Assembly (NCBI RefSeq): GCF_040362765.1
Contig: NZ_BAABWK010000001.1
Coordinates: 1,713,501-1,777,500 of the forward strand
DNA from: Pyruvatibacter sp. HU-CL02332
Lineage (GTDB): Bacteria > Pseudomonadota > Alphaproteobacteria > CGMCC-115125
Reading direction: 5' to 3'
DNA length: 64,000 bases
A program made the translations under genes and the position numbers. Under the pieces are notes generated by a model, which ran no database searches, had not been told where the DNA came from, and saw only the letters and a program-made list of their open reading frames with translations. Positions 36,003 to 45,212 of this stretch are shown here, one piece after another (positions within the stretch are counted from its first letter, which is position 1; each line of letters begins with the position of its first letter).

Positions 36003-37499
36003 CTACTGAGCCGCTGCACTAGTGGCTGCCGGCGCAATGCTGCCATCCGGGTCTGGCAGGTAGATATGAAAGACAGTCCGGCCGGGCCTTGTTTCATAAA
36101 GCTCAATGCGGCCGCCATGAGCGCGTACCAAGTCCGCCGCGATGGCCATGCCAAGGCCTGTGCCACCCTTACGGGCACTTCCGACAAAGGGCTCAAACAT
36201 ATGGTCGCGAGCATCTTCAGGCAGGCCGGGGCCTGTGTCTGCGACCACAAGGCGACCGCCCCCTTCAGTCATTTCGCAGGCAACAGTAAGTGTGCCGGCG
36301 CCATCGGCGTCTTCCATGGCCTGAACGGCATTGCGTGCAAGATTGAGGAGAATGCGAAACAGCTGATCCGCATCCGCATACACTTGTTCTTCTTCATCAA
36401 TGCGAATGTCGGCACGAATGTGAGTCTCGTCCACAGGTAGAACAGCTTCAACAACTTCTGTGGCAAGGTCCGCAAGCGGCACATATTGTTTTCGGGTGGG
36501 TGCCTCTTCCGCCTTGCCGAACTTCATGGTGTCGGTCGCCAGCGCGATGGCGCGGTCAATGGAGGTGAAGAGCCGTGGAGCCAGTTTTTGCACTTGCGGG
36601 TCATCGACGCCCGCCAGGCGATCCGAAATCAACTGAGCGCTTGCAAGAATGTTCCGCAGATCATGATTGATCTTGCTGACCGCTGTTCCAAGCGCCGCGA
36701 GGCGAGTTTTCTGTCGCAGCGCCTGGCGTAACTCACCTTGCATGTCTGCCAGTTCGCGTTCGGCGGTCCCTATCTCATCCCGCCGGTCAGACGGAACCAT
36801 CACCCGTGAAATATCCTCAGGGTACTGACGGAACCGAACCATGTTGGCTGTGATGCGCATCATCGGCTGAACAAGCGCGCGGTTGAGGGCAAGAAAGACA
36901 AGAGCCGCCGTAAATATAGAAATTGCAATCGACAGCAAAAGGATGTTGCCAGAAAACGCGATCATGTCCTGGCGTAAAGGTGTGTCGTCGATAACGATCT
37001 CGATAAACTCACCACCACCGAAACGAGGTTCGCCGGCCACAGCGACAGTGCGCCCGCCGCCAAAAAACAGAACTTCGAAGGCGTCGTAGCACAGCGCCAA
37101 TATGCTTGCATTGCGCAGGTCATACCGCGCCGCGATCATGTCTTGCATGGGACTTGCCAAAAGCAGCTCGCGCCGGTTGTCCCGCTTCAGGGCGACAGCT
37201 TTGACTTCAGCGTTCTTGAGCAATTCTGCTTCAAGGTCCGGCATCACGCCACGCTCTGCCGCTGCCACAACGGCAAGCGTGGCCAGTTGTGCCGCATTGA
37301 TCCGGTCCATCAGCCAGGTCTCGCGATAGTTTGCGATCGACGGTACATAGATGAAGACCTCAGCCAGCATGACAAAGGCGACGGTCAGGACGAGAAGCTG
37401 AGCCGACAGGCTGCGGGCCAGGCGTGCGGGCAACAGCGATTGCAGGCTTGAGCGGTGCTCAGGCCTAGTATCGTGGTCTGTATGCTCTTCCTGGCCCAT
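36003..37499 (-). CDS. Membrane sensor histidine kinase (HAMP-like, orphan)
   Basis: 498 residues. Spans at about 33-53 and 184-206 bracket a 130-residue periplasmic domain; a HAMP-like linker follows (MRITANMVRFRQYPEDISR). The phospho-acceptor box is VSKINHDLRNILASAQLI with His279; the usual HE-LRT is HDLRN here, as in the HDLRNILA-type kinases of Alphaproteobacteria. N box LLNLARNAVQAMEDAD, then VADTGPGLPEDA and GGTGLGMAIAADL complete the ATPase. No response regulator lies next to it. Input unknown. Confidence 0.9.
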   Translation of the reverse strand: MGQEEHTDHDTRPEHRSSLQSLLPARLARSLSAQLLVLTVAFVMLAEVFIYVPSIANYRETWLMDRINAAQLATLAVVAAAERGVMPDLEAELLKNAEVKAVALKRDNRRELLLASPMQDMIAARYDLRNASILALCYDAFEVLFFGGGRTVAVAGEPRFGGGEFIEIVIDDTPLRQDMIAFSGNILLLSIAISIFTAALVFLALNRALVQPMMRITANMVRFRQYPEDISRVMVPSDRRDEIGTAERELADMQGELRQALRQKTRLAALGTAVSKINHDLRNILASAQLISDRLAGVDDPQVQKLAPRLFTSIDRAIALATDTMKFGKAEEAPTRKQYVPLADLATEVVEAVLPVDETHIRADIRIDEEEQVYADADQLFRILLNLARNAVQAMEDADGAGTLTVACEMTEGGGRLVVADTGPGLPEDARDHMFEPFVGSARKGGTGLGMAIAADLVRAHGGRIELYETRPGRTVFHIYLPDPDGSIAPAATSAAAQ

Positions 37500-37515
37500 G
37501 TCCCGTCCGCTGCCA

Positions 37516-37536
37516 GGCCCGGTTGGTGTCCGGGCC
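37516..37536. other. Weak hairpin downstream of the flavoprotein gene
   Basis: GGCCCGG-7 nt-CCGGGCC in the 48-bp gap between the MerA-like gene and the histidine kinase. No T-run, so only a weak terminator candidate. Confidence 0.3.
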
Positions 37537-37547
37537 GTGCTGCGTCC

Positions 37548-38975
37548 TTACCCGAAAATCCGCATTAGTGATTTCACCACAAACCGGACCCGCGAACTAT
37601 AGAGCGTCTCTGTGTAGAAAGATCCCGCTGCGCGTTTGGAGACCTCAGTCATGGTCGGGTAGGGCGCGATGAACTGCGCCATGGTGCCGATCTTCTGCTT
37701 CTGGCCAACAGCCAGAATCCACGGAGCAAGCAGGTCACCTGCGCCCGCGCCGGCAATGGACGCGCCCAGAACAACGCCCTTCTTGTCGACCATCACCTTG
37801 ATGACGCCTTCGGTGCGACGCTCGGCCTGCGCACGATCATTCTCGTGGAACTCCCAGCGCAGTACTTTCATGCTGTCGCCATGGGCGTCACGTGCCTGCT
37901 GTTCGGTAAGGCCCACATGCGCCATTTCCGGGTCCGTATACGTGACCCAGGGCACAGCGGAGTGATCAGCTTTGGCAGGCATCTTGAACAGCGCATTCCG
38001 AATGACGATGCCTGCGTGATAGCCAGCCACATGGGTGAACTGCAGGCCACCCGCAACATCGCCAATGGCAAAGACTTTCTTGTTTGTCGTGCGCAGGCGC
38101 TCATCCGTCTTGATGCCGCGATTGGTGTACTCAATACCGGCGTTCTCGAGATCAAGCTTGTCCACATTGGGTTTGCGTCCAACGGCAAGGAGCAGATGCG
38201 AGCCTTCGACGCTTTGTTCGGTGCCGTCTTTTTCAAACACAACACGCACACCAGCATCGGTCTTTTCAATGCGCTGAACCATGGCCTCTTCGCGCAGATC
38301 AATGCCTTCTTCGACGAGACGCTTTTTGACGATCGCTGTCAGTTCAGGATCGTCCTTGCCAAGTGCCTTGCCGCCCTCAAGCGTCGTGACCTTCGCGCCA
38401 AGCCGCCGATGCGCCTGGCTCATCTCCATGCCGATGGGGCCGCCCCCGATGACGATCAGGTGCTCCGGCAGAACATCATTGTCGAAGATATTTTCATTGG
38501 TGAAGAACGACACATTTTCCAGGCCCGGGATTGGCGGTTCGAACGGGCTTGAGCCGGTGGCGATTACAATGCGCTTTGCAGTGATCTCCGTATCGCCTGC
38601 GATGACGGTACGCGCGTCCTTGAAGCGACCAAACTCGCGAATGACCGTGACGCCAAGTCCTTCAAATCGTTCCTGGCTGTCGATGGGAGCAATCGTCGCG
38701 ATCACATCCTTGACGTGTGCATTGACCTTCTTGAAGTCGACCTGAGGCACGGCGGCAGCGATGCCGAACTCTTCTGAGTGTCCAAACATGTGGGCGTGCT
38801 TGCCGGCAGCGAGCAGCGCCTTTGACGGGACGCACCCATAATTCAGGCAATCACCGCCCATCTCGCCTGCTTCAAGCAGCACCACTTTCGCGCCCATCTG
38901 GACCGCGCCTGCTGCAACCGACAGGCCGCCGGATCCACCACCAATGACGCAGATGTCTGTAGAGATCTTTTTCAT
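37548..38975 (-). CDS. MerA/Lpd-like FAD-dependent pyridine-nucleotide-disulfide oxidoreductase
   Basis: 475 residues. N-terminal GGGSGGL FAD motif at 12-18, redox pair Cys43/Cys48 in GGDCLNYGCVPSKAL, NAD(P)-binding VIGGGPIGMEMSQAHRRLG near 177, and AIGDVAGG near 310. In the C-terminal interface domain the canonical His of HPT...E is Tyr439 (APYPTMTEVSKRAAG), while the Glu remains. This variant is typical of the oxidoreductases paired with TVP38/TMEM64 membrane proteins rather than of mercuric reductase or lipoamide dehydrogenase; mercury resistance should not be inferred. Follows the TVP38 gene by 12 bp. Confidence 0.9.
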   Translation of the reverse strand: MKKISTDICVIGGGSGGLSVAAGAVQMGAKVVLLEAGEMGGDCLNYGCVPSKALLAAGKHAHMFGHSEEFGIAAAVPQVDFKKVNAHVKDVIATIAPIDSQERFEGLGVTVIREFGRFKDARTVIAGDTEITAKRIVIATGSSPFEPPIPGLENVSFFTNENIFDNDVLPEHLIVIGGGPIGMEMSQAHRRLGAKVTTLEGGKALGKDDPELTAIVKKRLVEEGIDLREEAMVQRIEKTDAGVRVVFEKDGTEQSVEGSHLLLAVGRKPNVDKLDLENAGIEYTNRGIKTDERLRTTNKKVFAIGDVAGGLQFTHVAGYHAGIVIRNALFKMPAKADHSAVPWVTYTDPEMAHVGLTEQQARDAHGDSMKVLRWEFHENDRAQAERRTEGVIKVMVDKKGVVLGASIAGAGAGDLLAPWILAVGQKQKIGTMAQFIAPYPTMTEVSKRAAGSFYTETLYSSRVRFVVKSLMRIFG

Positions 38976-38987
38976 GATTGTGTTCCT

Positions 38988-39791
38988 TTAGGCAGCCGAC
39001 TTGCGGTCGCGAATACGACGAATGACAACAGGAATGAGCGCGACCACACCGAGCGCGGCAAAGGCGATGAGAATTTCAGGCGTCAGAAGAGAGCCGGGAT
39101 CAAGAGCGAATGTGCATCCACCATCTGCCCCCTTTTCGGCAACACAGGCATCAAATGATGTCTGCTGCGCCTCAATGATGGAGTCGAGCCCCGCACCAAC
39201 AAAAGCGAATGCGAAGGTGCCAGGAATGATGCCCAGGAAAGTGCCGATGGCATATGTCGTGAGGCCCACTCCAAGAACGGCTGGCGCAAGATTGACCAGC
39301 CAGAAAGGAAAGGCAGGAACCAGGCGCAGGAACAGCAGGTAGGACAGCGCGTCCTTCTGGAAGCCGTCGCGCAGTTTCTCAAGCCAGGGGCCTGCCCGCG
39401 CTGCGAGTGGCTCACCAAAGGACGTCTTGGCAATGAGGAAGATGATCGTGGCGCCGATGGTTGCACCGACCACAGCCACTAGGCCCCCAAGCAACGGTCC
39501 AAACAAGAACCCGCTTGTGATGGTCATGAGTGCGCCGCCAGGAAGTGACAGCGCGACCACCACCACATAGATCGCAATGAATGCTGCGATGGCGACAACG
39601 ATATTGGATTCAACAAAGCCGGTCAGGGCTTCACGGTTTTCAGCCACGGTCTGCAACGAAAGGTATGTATGCAGATCAAAATAGAAGGCCGCCCCAATGA
39701 GCCCTGCCAGAATGATGAGAGGAAGTGATTTTTTGAGGCTGAACCCCTGCTCATCACTTTTGGTGTTTTCGGTCTTGTTGTCGTCAGTCAT
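38988..39791 (-). CDS. TVP38/TMEM64-family (DedA-like VTT domain) membrane protein
   Basis: 267 residues from ATG 39791 with GGGGGA upstream. Basic-polar N-terminus, then five or six spans. The VTT/SNARE-associated core is clear: SLPGGALMTITSGFLFGPLLGG, then a re-entrant-helix region with FLRLVPAFPFWLVNLAPAVLGV and GTFLGIIPGTFAFAFVGAGL. The family is thought to scramble or transport lipids. The middle of a three-gene operon with DUF547 upstream and the MerA-like flavoprotein downstream. Confidence 0.9.
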   Translation of the reverse strand: MTDDNKTENTKSDEQGFSLKKSLPLIILAGLIGAAFYFDLHTYLSLQTVAENREALTGFVESNIVVAIAAFIAIYVVVVALSLPGGALMTITSGFLFGPLLGGLVAVVGATIGATIIFLIAKTSFGEPLAARAGPWLEKLRDGFQKDALSYLLFLRLVPAFPFWLVNLAPAVLGVGLTTYAIGTFLGIIPGTFAFAFVGAGLDSIIEAQQTSFDACVAEKGADGGCTFALDPGSLLTPEILIAFAALGVVALIPVVIRRIRDRKSAA

Positions 39792-39836
39792 CGCGCATGT
39801 CCCCCGCGAGTGCATGAAAGTCTGAAAAGGTGTGGT

Positions 39837-40742
39837 TTAGCTGCCGTCCGGCCCATTGGCCGTATCGTTGAGCAGCCAGTTGTAGTCGTAAGACACACGG
39901 CCCGAATGTGCCTTCAGTTTGTCAGCCAGGACCGGGTCAGCATGCTTGGCAATGCTCTTGAGCTGTGCAGCTTTTGTTGCCCCAAAATCCTTGCCGTACC
40001 AGTCGTAGATCTTTGAAAGGGTAAGCTTATTGCCATCGAAGCTGACGCCGCGTGAATGGTTCACGTAGTCCTTGCCGGCTTTTTCAAGCTGGGCTTCCAG
40101 CTTTTTGCCGGTGAACGGTTCAAGCGCCAGATTGGGGCAGCCATAGGACGCGCAGTTGACCGCATAGTGCACCCGCGGCTCATCCCAGTTTGCGCGCATG
40201 ATGTCGTGCTCAACATTGTCCAGCGACAGTTCTTCGCCTTCCACGGTCACAAGCTTCTTGCCCCAGGGGCCTGTTGAAAACAGTCCAGGTGAAATTGAAA
40301 TATCTCGGATGGACCGCACCGGATAGTGCTCAAGGATCACTTCCACGGTGACGGCGTTGTAGAGGTTGGCCCAAAATGCGAACTGCTCATCCTGGTTCAG
40401 GCCGGAGACCTTGGTTTCCTGAAGCAGATCGATATAGGCACCAAGTTTCTCCACATCGGCAGCGTTGTTGCCGAGTGCCGCATAATCCACCCGCGTGATG
40501 CCGTCATTTCCAAGGGAAACGTATGTGGTCAGAAGGCTGGCCCACTGGCTGTGGTCAACGGTCTTGGTGCTCATCGGGTCATGCTCTTCAAAAATCTCCG
40601 CAAGGTCAGCAGCCTGTGCCGGTTGGATTGGTGTCACAAGGGAAAAGCCAAGTGCAACAGCCGCGCTCAGCAGGGCGGCGGACAGAAATCCGCGCCGCGC
40701 TTGTAGGTCATTTGAGGTCTGGGCGCTTGGCATATGGAGCAT
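39837..40742 (-). CDS. DUF547-domain protein with Tat-type signal peptide
   Basis: 301 residues from ATG 40742 (GGGA about 8 nt upstream); longer in-frame starts run back over the rpmH promoter and are unlikely. The N-terminus QARRGFLSAALL has a twin-arginine motif and a hydrophobic stretch ending at AQA-AD, so it should be exported folded. The DUF547 core contains DYAALGNN, FAFWANLYNAVTVEVIL (catalytic-looking Asn-Tyr), VHYAVNCASYGCPNL with two Cys, and TLSKIYDWYGKDF. Papain-like fold has been proposed for the family. First gene of the operon DUF547-TVP38-flavoprotein. Confidence 0.88.
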   Translation of the reverse strand: MLHMPSAQTSNDLQARRGFLSAALLSAAVALGFSLVTPIQPAQAADLAEIFEEHDPMSTKTVDHSQWASLLTTYVSLGNDGITRVDYAALGNNAADVEKLGAYIDLLQETKVSGLNQDEQFAFWANLYNAVTVEVILEHYPVRSIRDISISPGLFSTGPWGKKLVTVEGEELSLDNVEHDIMRANWDEPRVHYAVNCASYGCPNLALEPFTGKKLEAQLEKAGKDYVNHSRGVSFDGNKLTLSKIYDWYGKDFGATKAAQLKSIAKHADPVLADKLKAHSGRVSYDYNWLLNDTANGPDGS

Positions 40743-41066
40743 GGTACGTTCCCACAGGTCGATTGGGTCATCTTGTTGGGCCCTAAGTGGCCTATTGGGC
40801 TCCAAGGTGAAAGACCGGCTCCCGGGCTTGTGAACGGGTGTTTTTGGGTGTGAGCAGGCGTGTTGATGATGGGCGGGGGCTGCAGCAAACCGCCAATTGA
40901 CAAGCAAACCCTGCTTGCTTACAACCCGCGGCTCTGGCGTCGCAGGTTTTAGCTTGCGCGAGACCTTAGGCTTTTGCCAACCGGAACCGCGCACCACCTG
41001 CCAGACGCTGACCAGATATTTGCATGTTTTCCCCGGTTTTCCGGGGCCAGACCCGGAGTTTGTGCC
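40743..41066. other. Divergent promoter region DUF547 / rpmH
   Basis: 324 bp without a gene. It contains the rpmH promoter (40897-40925) and must hold that of the DUF547 operon. No DnaA-box cluster or other origin signature is apparent despite the rpmH neighbourhood. Confidence 0.6.
40897..40925 (+). promoter_or_regulatory. Sigma-70-type promoter of rpmH-rnpA-yidC
   Basis: TTGACA (40897-40902), a 17-nt spacer and TACAAC (40920-40925), 141 bp before rpmH. The spacer carries a 6-5-6 dyad, CAAGCA-AACCC-TGCTTG (40901-40917), which could bind a regulator. Confidence 0.6.
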
Positions 41067-41201
41067 GTGAAACGGACATTTCAGCCAAGCCGCCTCGTGC
41101 GTAAGCGCCGTCACGGCTTCCGCGCACGCCTTGCCACCAAAAATGGCCGCAAGGTGCTTCAGCGCCGTCGCGCCAAGGGCCGCAAGAGCCTGTCTGCGTA
41201 G
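41067..41201 (+). CDS. rpmH: Ribosomal protein bL34
   Basis: 44 residues: begins MKRTFQPS (GTG start at 41067), then [16 protein letters not shown] and ends KGRKSLSA, matching L34 along its whole length. Component of the large ribosomal subunit. Starts with GTG, with no in-frame ATG at the right place. First gene of the conserved rpmH-rnpA-yidC group; rnpA starts 48 bp later. Confidence 0.97.
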   Translation: MKRTFQPSRLVRKRRHGFRARLATKNGRKVLQRRRAKGRKSLSA

Positions 41202-41249
41202 TAACAGGCGGCCTTGATTGGCGGAATTCCGCCAAATTCGGACATCAGC

Positions 41250-41669
41250 ATGATCGAACGCCTGAAAAAGCGGGCGGATTTTTTGCAGGCCGCACGTGGC
41301 AAACGTGCGGCAATGCCCGGTCTTGTGCTGCAGATGCGCCCGTACCTCGAAAAAGACAGCGATTCCTCTTTCAGAGTCGGCTTTACGGTCACAAAAAAGG
41401 TCGGAAATGCGGTTGTTCGCAACCGCGCCAAGCGCCGCCTGCGTGCCGCGGCAGAAGCAATGCTTCCCCGCTATGGCCTTCCGGGCCGCGATTATGTAGT
41501 TATCGGGCGCGCTGGCACGCTAAGCCGTCCATTCGCACTGTTGTTGGGCGACCTGGAAAGGGCACTGGCAAAAGTGCATGGCCGCGCCCACCTGTCGCCT
41601 AGCGATCCTTCCATCCCTGGTTCTGCCGTGAGTGAGACGCACCCCGACGATGACCGACGAAAATCGTAA
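41250..41669 (+). CDS. rnpA: Ribonuclease P protein component
   Basis: 139 residues from ATG 41250 (MIERLKKRADF). Basic protein that binds RNase P RNA to mature tRNA 5' ends. Signature FTVTKKVGNAVVRNRAKRRLRAAAEAM near residues 47-73 contains the RNR motif (given in parts: KKVGNAVVRNRAKRRLR). The C-terminus extends past the typical fold (HLSPSDPSIPGSAV...) and overlaps the start of yidC by 20 bp. Confidence 0.96.
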   Translation: MIERLKKRADFLQAARGKRAAMPGLVLQMRPYLEKDSDSSFRVGFTVTKKVGNAVVRNRAKRRLRAAAEAMLPRYGLPGRDYVVIGRAGTLSRPFALLLGDLERALAKVHGRAHLSPSDPSIPGSAVSETHPDDDRRKS

Positions 41670-43494
41670 CTTTATCCTCGCCGCCGTTTTGTGTGTCGCC
41701 GTCCTTGTGGGCTGGCAGTACTTCTTCGTCACGCCGCCTGAGCCGGTTGCGTCGACAGGCACTGAGCAGACCGTCCAGGCCGATGCAGCAGGCACCCCGG
41801 CACCAGCGGATGGATCAGGCCTCGCACCCGTGCCCGACACCACAGGCAAGCCACAGGTTGATGAGCAGCTTGGTGGGGCCGGCCTCCCGGCAGCAGCCAG
41901 TGCGGTTCTGCCGCGCGCCATTGCCTTGGAACAGTCGCCACGCGTGACACTCGATAGCCCAAGCGTTGACGGGTCTATCTCTCTCACCGGCGCTCGCATT
42001 GATGACCTGCAGCTCAAGAACTACCACCAGACGGTGGATCCAACGAGCCCTGAAATCATCCTGCTGTCACCGCGTGGTTCTGAGAACCCGTACTACGCAG
42101 AATTCGGCTGGACGGCTCCTGCCTCCGCCAATGTAAGCCTGCCGGGCGCCAACACAGTCTGGACCCAGGACACACCGGGCATGCTGACGCCCGCAACACC
42201 GATCACGCTGAGCTACGACAATGGTGCGGGCCTAACCTTCCGCAAGACCATTTCGCTCGACGAAGACTACATGTTCACGATCGAGCAAAGCGTCGACAAC
42301 GCGACGGCCGCCGCCGTGACGTTGTATCCCTATGGTCTTGTGGCGCGCACCGGCACACCTGAGATCGAAGGCATCTGGATTTTGCATGAAGGCCTGATTG
42401 GCTATTTTCCGGATACGGACGGCCTCCAGGAACTCGATTATGATGATCTGCAGGAAACCGGTTCTGTGCGCGCCCGCACGTCAGGCGGCTGGCTGGGTAT
42501 CACCGACAAATACTGGATGACGGCGCTGATCCCTGATCAGTCGACGGAAAGCCGCATGTCATTCTCCGACACGCCCGTGCGCGGTCAGGATGTTTATCAG
42601 GCAGACTATCTGCGTGATCCGGTTGTCGTCCCTGCTGGTGGCTCCACGTCAACAACGGACCGACTGTTTGCCGGCGCCAAGGTCGTCAACATCATTGATG
42701 GCTATGAAGGCCAGCTTGGCATTGAGAGCTTCGAACTCGCCATCGACTGGGGCTGGTTCTACTTCTTCACCAAGCCACTCTTCCTCGCTCTGCTCTACAT
42801 TCAGGGCATGATCGGCAACTTTGGTGTTGCCATTATCATCCTGACTGTCCTCATCAAACTTGCCTTCTTCCCGCTCGCGAACACGTCCTACGTGGCCATG
42901 AGCAAGATGAAGAAAGTGCAGCCGGAGATGATGAAGCTGCGGGAGCGTTTTGCCGACGACAAGCAGCGCCAGCAGCAGGAATTGATGGAACTGTACAAGC
43001 GCGAGAAGGTGAATCCTCTCGCCGGGTGTCTGCCGATTGTCATCCAGATCCCGGTCTTCTTCGCGCTCTATAAGGTGTTGTTCGTTACCATTGAAATGCG
43101 CCACGCGCCGTTCTTTGGCTGGATCAATGACCTGTCCGCGCAGGACCCCACATCGGTCTTCAATCTGTTCGGGCTCATTCCATTCGACCCGCCGTCATTC
43201 CTCCTGATCGGCGTCTGGCCGATCCTGATGGGCATCACGATGTATCTTCAGATGAAGATGAACCCGGCGCCGACGGACGAAATCCAGCAGCAGATTTTCC
43301 GCTGGATGCCAATCATCTTTACTTTCGTCCTGGCAACCTTCCCGGCTGGCCTGGTGATCTACTGGACGTTCAACAACGGCTTCTCGATCCTCCAGCAGTG
43401 GGTGATCATGCGCCGTCAGGGCGTGTCGCCGGAGTGGGGTCAGGATTTCCAGTGGCTCACCAAGCGCTTTAAATCCGACAACGACGCGTCGTAG
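41650..43494 (+). CDS. yidC: Membrane protein insertase YidC
   Basis: 614 residues from ATG 41650. Inserts and folds inner-membrane proteins alone or with SecYEG. N-terminal span FILAAVLCVAVLVGW, large periplasmic beta domain (about 60-370), then five spans with GNFGVAIIILTVLIKLAFFPLA (hydrophilic-groove Lys/Arg region), MQELMELYKREKVNPLAGCLPI in two pieces, and YWTFNNGFSILQQWVIMRR. No yidD gene lies between rnpA and yidC. engB follows 20 bp on. Confidence 0.96.
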   Translation: MTDENRNFILAAVLCVAVLVGWQYFFVTPPEPVASTGTEQTVQADAAGTPAPADGSGLAPVPDTTGKPQVDEQLGGAGLPAAASAVLPRAIALEQSPRVTLDSPSVDGSISLTGARIDDLQLKNYHQTVDPTSPEIILLSPRGSENPYYAEFGWTAPASANVSLPGANTVWTQDTPGMLTPATPITLSYDNGAGLTFRKTISLDEDYMFTIEQSVDNATAAAVTLYPYGLVARTGTPEIEGIWILHEGLIGYFPDTDGLQELDYDDLQETGSVRARTSGGWLGITDKYWMTALIPDQSTESRMSFSDTPVRGQDVYQADYLRDPVVVPAGGSTSTTDRLFAGAKVVNIIDGYEGQLGIESFELAIDWGWFYFFTKPLFLALLYIQGMIGNFGVAIIILTVLIKLAFFPLANTSYVAMSKMKKVQPEMMKLRERFADDKQRQQQELMELYKREKVNPLAGCLPIVIQIPVFFALYKVLFVTIEMRHAPFFGWINDLSAQDPTSVFNLFGLIPFDPPSFLLIGVWPILMGITMYLQMKMNPAPTDEIQQQIFRWMPIIFTFVLATFPAGLVIYWTFNNGFSILQQWVIMRRQGVSPEWGQDFQWLTKRFKSDNDAS

Positions 43495-43514
43495 CGTCCA
43501 AAGCAGGTCATGCA

Positions 43515-44174
43515 ATGTCAGATCGCGATGAGCAGGAACGCGCCGCGCTCGTAGAAGCCGGGCGATTGCTCTTCTCCCGTCCGACTGAGTTTCTCAAAGG
43601 CGTGGTGAACGTGGATGGGCTGCCGCCTGGTGGCCGCCCGGAATTTGCGTTTGCCGGTCGCTCCAATGTGGGCAAGTCCAGCCTCATCAATGCCCTGACG
43701 CGGCACAACAATCTGGCGCGCACGTCCAACACGCCTGGCCGCACCCAGGAGATCAACTTTTTCGGTCTCCCGGCAGGTGACCCTGACGGCGTCTACCTGG
43801 TGGATCTTCCCGGCTACGGCTATGCGCGTGAAAGCAAGTCCAAGGTCCGCACCTGGACCAATCTCATCACCAAATATCTCGCAGGCCGTGCCGCCCTGCG
43901 CCGCGTCTTCGTGCTGGTGGACAGCCGCCACGGCGTAAAAGCCAATGACGAAGAGATTTTCGATCTGATGGACACAGCCGCCGTCTCCTATCAGGTGGTT
44001 CTGACCAAGGCCGACAAGCCCAAGAAAGACGAACTGGCCAAAGTCATTGCCAGCACCGAGGCCGCCATGCGGCGTCATGTGGCGGCCCACCCTCAGGTGC
44101 TCGTTACCGCGTCCAAAACCGGGCTCGGTCTTGAAGATGTGCGGGCCGAAGTCGCCTTCCTGCGCGATTACTGA
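43515..44174 (+). CDS. engB: Ribosome-biogenesis GTPase YihA/EngB
   Basis: 219 residues. TRAFAC GTPase for large-subunit assembly. G1 GRSNVGKSSLIN near residues 48-59, G2 NTPGRTQEINFF, G3 DLPGYGYA, G4 TKADK and G5 SKTG, all in order. Follows yidC and precedes argB, a conserved alphaproteobacterial order. Confidence 0.95.
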   Translation: MSDRDEQERAALVEAGRLLFSRPTEFLKGVVNVDGLPPGGRPEFAFAGRSNVGKSSLINALTRHNNLARTSNTPGRTQEINFFGLPAGDPDGVYLVDLPGYGYARESKSKVRTWTNLITKYLAGRAALRRVFVLVDSRHGVKANDEEIFDLMDTAAVSYQVVLTKADKPKKDELAKVIASTEAAMRRHVAAHPQVLVTASKTGLGLEDVRAEVAFLRDY

Positions 44175-44296
44175 TCTAGATTAATCTCGTACAACGACAC
44201 GTTCTGGCCGTAGACGGACCTTTTGGGTATAGATCATGTCAGCAATGAGCTGCGCCGGTGGCTCGATAACAAGATCAGACTCCAAATAGACAAGAC

Positions 44297-45208
44297 ATGG
44301 CGGACATCCGCGCGATGACAGACAAGACAGCTGAAGCATGGCTGGAGAAGGCCCACATCCTCTCTGAGGCGTTGCCCTATATGCAGCGCTATGAAGACAA
44401 GGTCGTGGTCGTAAAATATGGCGGCCATGCCATGGGCGACGACAAGCTGGCGGCCCAGTTCGCGCGCGATATCGTCCTGCTCAAGCAGGTCGGCATCAAT
44501 GTCATCATTGTGCACGGCGGTGGCCCGCAGATTGGGTCCATGCTCAAACGCCTCGCAATCGAAAGCGAGTTTCAGGAAGGCCTGCGTGTTACCGACGAAG
44601 CGACGGTTGAAGTCGTGGAAATGGTACTGTCCGGCAAGATCAACGGTGAAGTCGTCACGGCCATCAATCAAGCCGGCGGCAAGGCAGTGGGTCTGTCAGG
44701 AAAAGACGGCAGCCTCATCGTCGCCAAAAAGATGCAAAAGACCGTTCAGGACAGCGACAGCAATATTGAGCGCGTGCTGGATCTTGGATTTGTGGGCGAG
44801 CCTGAAGAAATCAATCCGGATGTCCTTAAAGTCTTGATCGGGTCCGATCTCATTCCTGTCATCGCGCCCATTGGTGTGTCCAAGGATGGTCATACCTACA
44901 ACATCAATGCAGACACAGCAGCCGGTGCCATTGCAGGTGCTCTGGATGCAAAACGTCTCTTGATGCTGACGGACGTCCGCGGCGTGTTGAACAAGGATGG
45001 TGATCTGCTCACCAACATCACGCCGGAAGACGCCAAAGGATTAATTGCCGACGGGACAATCTCCGGAGGCATGATTCCGAAAATCGAAACCTGCCTTGAA
45101 GCGCGTGCCGCCGGCACCGAAGCGGCGGTAATTCTGGATGGTCGGGTGCCACACGCAGTGCTGCTCGAACTCTTTACCGAACACGGGGCGGGTTCTCTCA
45201 TTGGCTAA
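44297..45208 (+). CDS. argB: Acetylglutamate kinase
   Basis: 303 residues. Second step of arginine synthesis: phosphorylates N-acetylglutamate. Seen: [11 protein letters not shown] near 33-43 (phosphate-binding Lys), [13 protein letters not shown] (substrate GGG), [15 protein letters not shown], and AGGMIP-like segment [17 protein letters not shown], then [12 protein letters not shown]. An N-terminal helix of about 25 residues before the core is the type found in hexameric, arginine-inhibited enzymes. Start ATG 44297 has a weak site; ATG 44315 is an alternative. Confidence 0.95.
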   Translation: MADIRAMTDKTAEAWLEKAHILSEALPYMQRYEDKVVVVKYGGHAMGDDKLAAQFARDIVLLKQVGINVIIVHGGGPQIGSMLKRLAIESEFQEGLRVTDEATVEVVEMVLSGKINGEVVTAINQAGGKAVGLSGKDGSLIVAKKMQKTVQDSDSNIERVLDLGFVGEPEEINPDVLKVLIGSDLIPVIAPIGVSKDGHTYNINADTAAGAIAGALDAKRLLMLTDVRGVLNKDGDLLTNITPEDAKGLIADGTISGGMIPKIETCLEARAAGTEAAVILDGRVPHAVLLELFTEHGAGSLIG

Positions 45209-45212
45209 TGCG

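Noticed and set aside
37548-38975. Mercuric reductase annotation (merA)
   Set aside because: No N-terminal heavy-metal domain, no C-terminal vicinal Cys pair, no mer genes nearby, and Tyr replaces the interface His.
44181-44290. Minus-strand frame between engB and argB that reads like protein ([18 protein letters not shown])
   Set aside because: About 35 codons, no credible start or ribosome-binding site, and it would run into argB on the other strand. Possibly a remnant, but not supportable.
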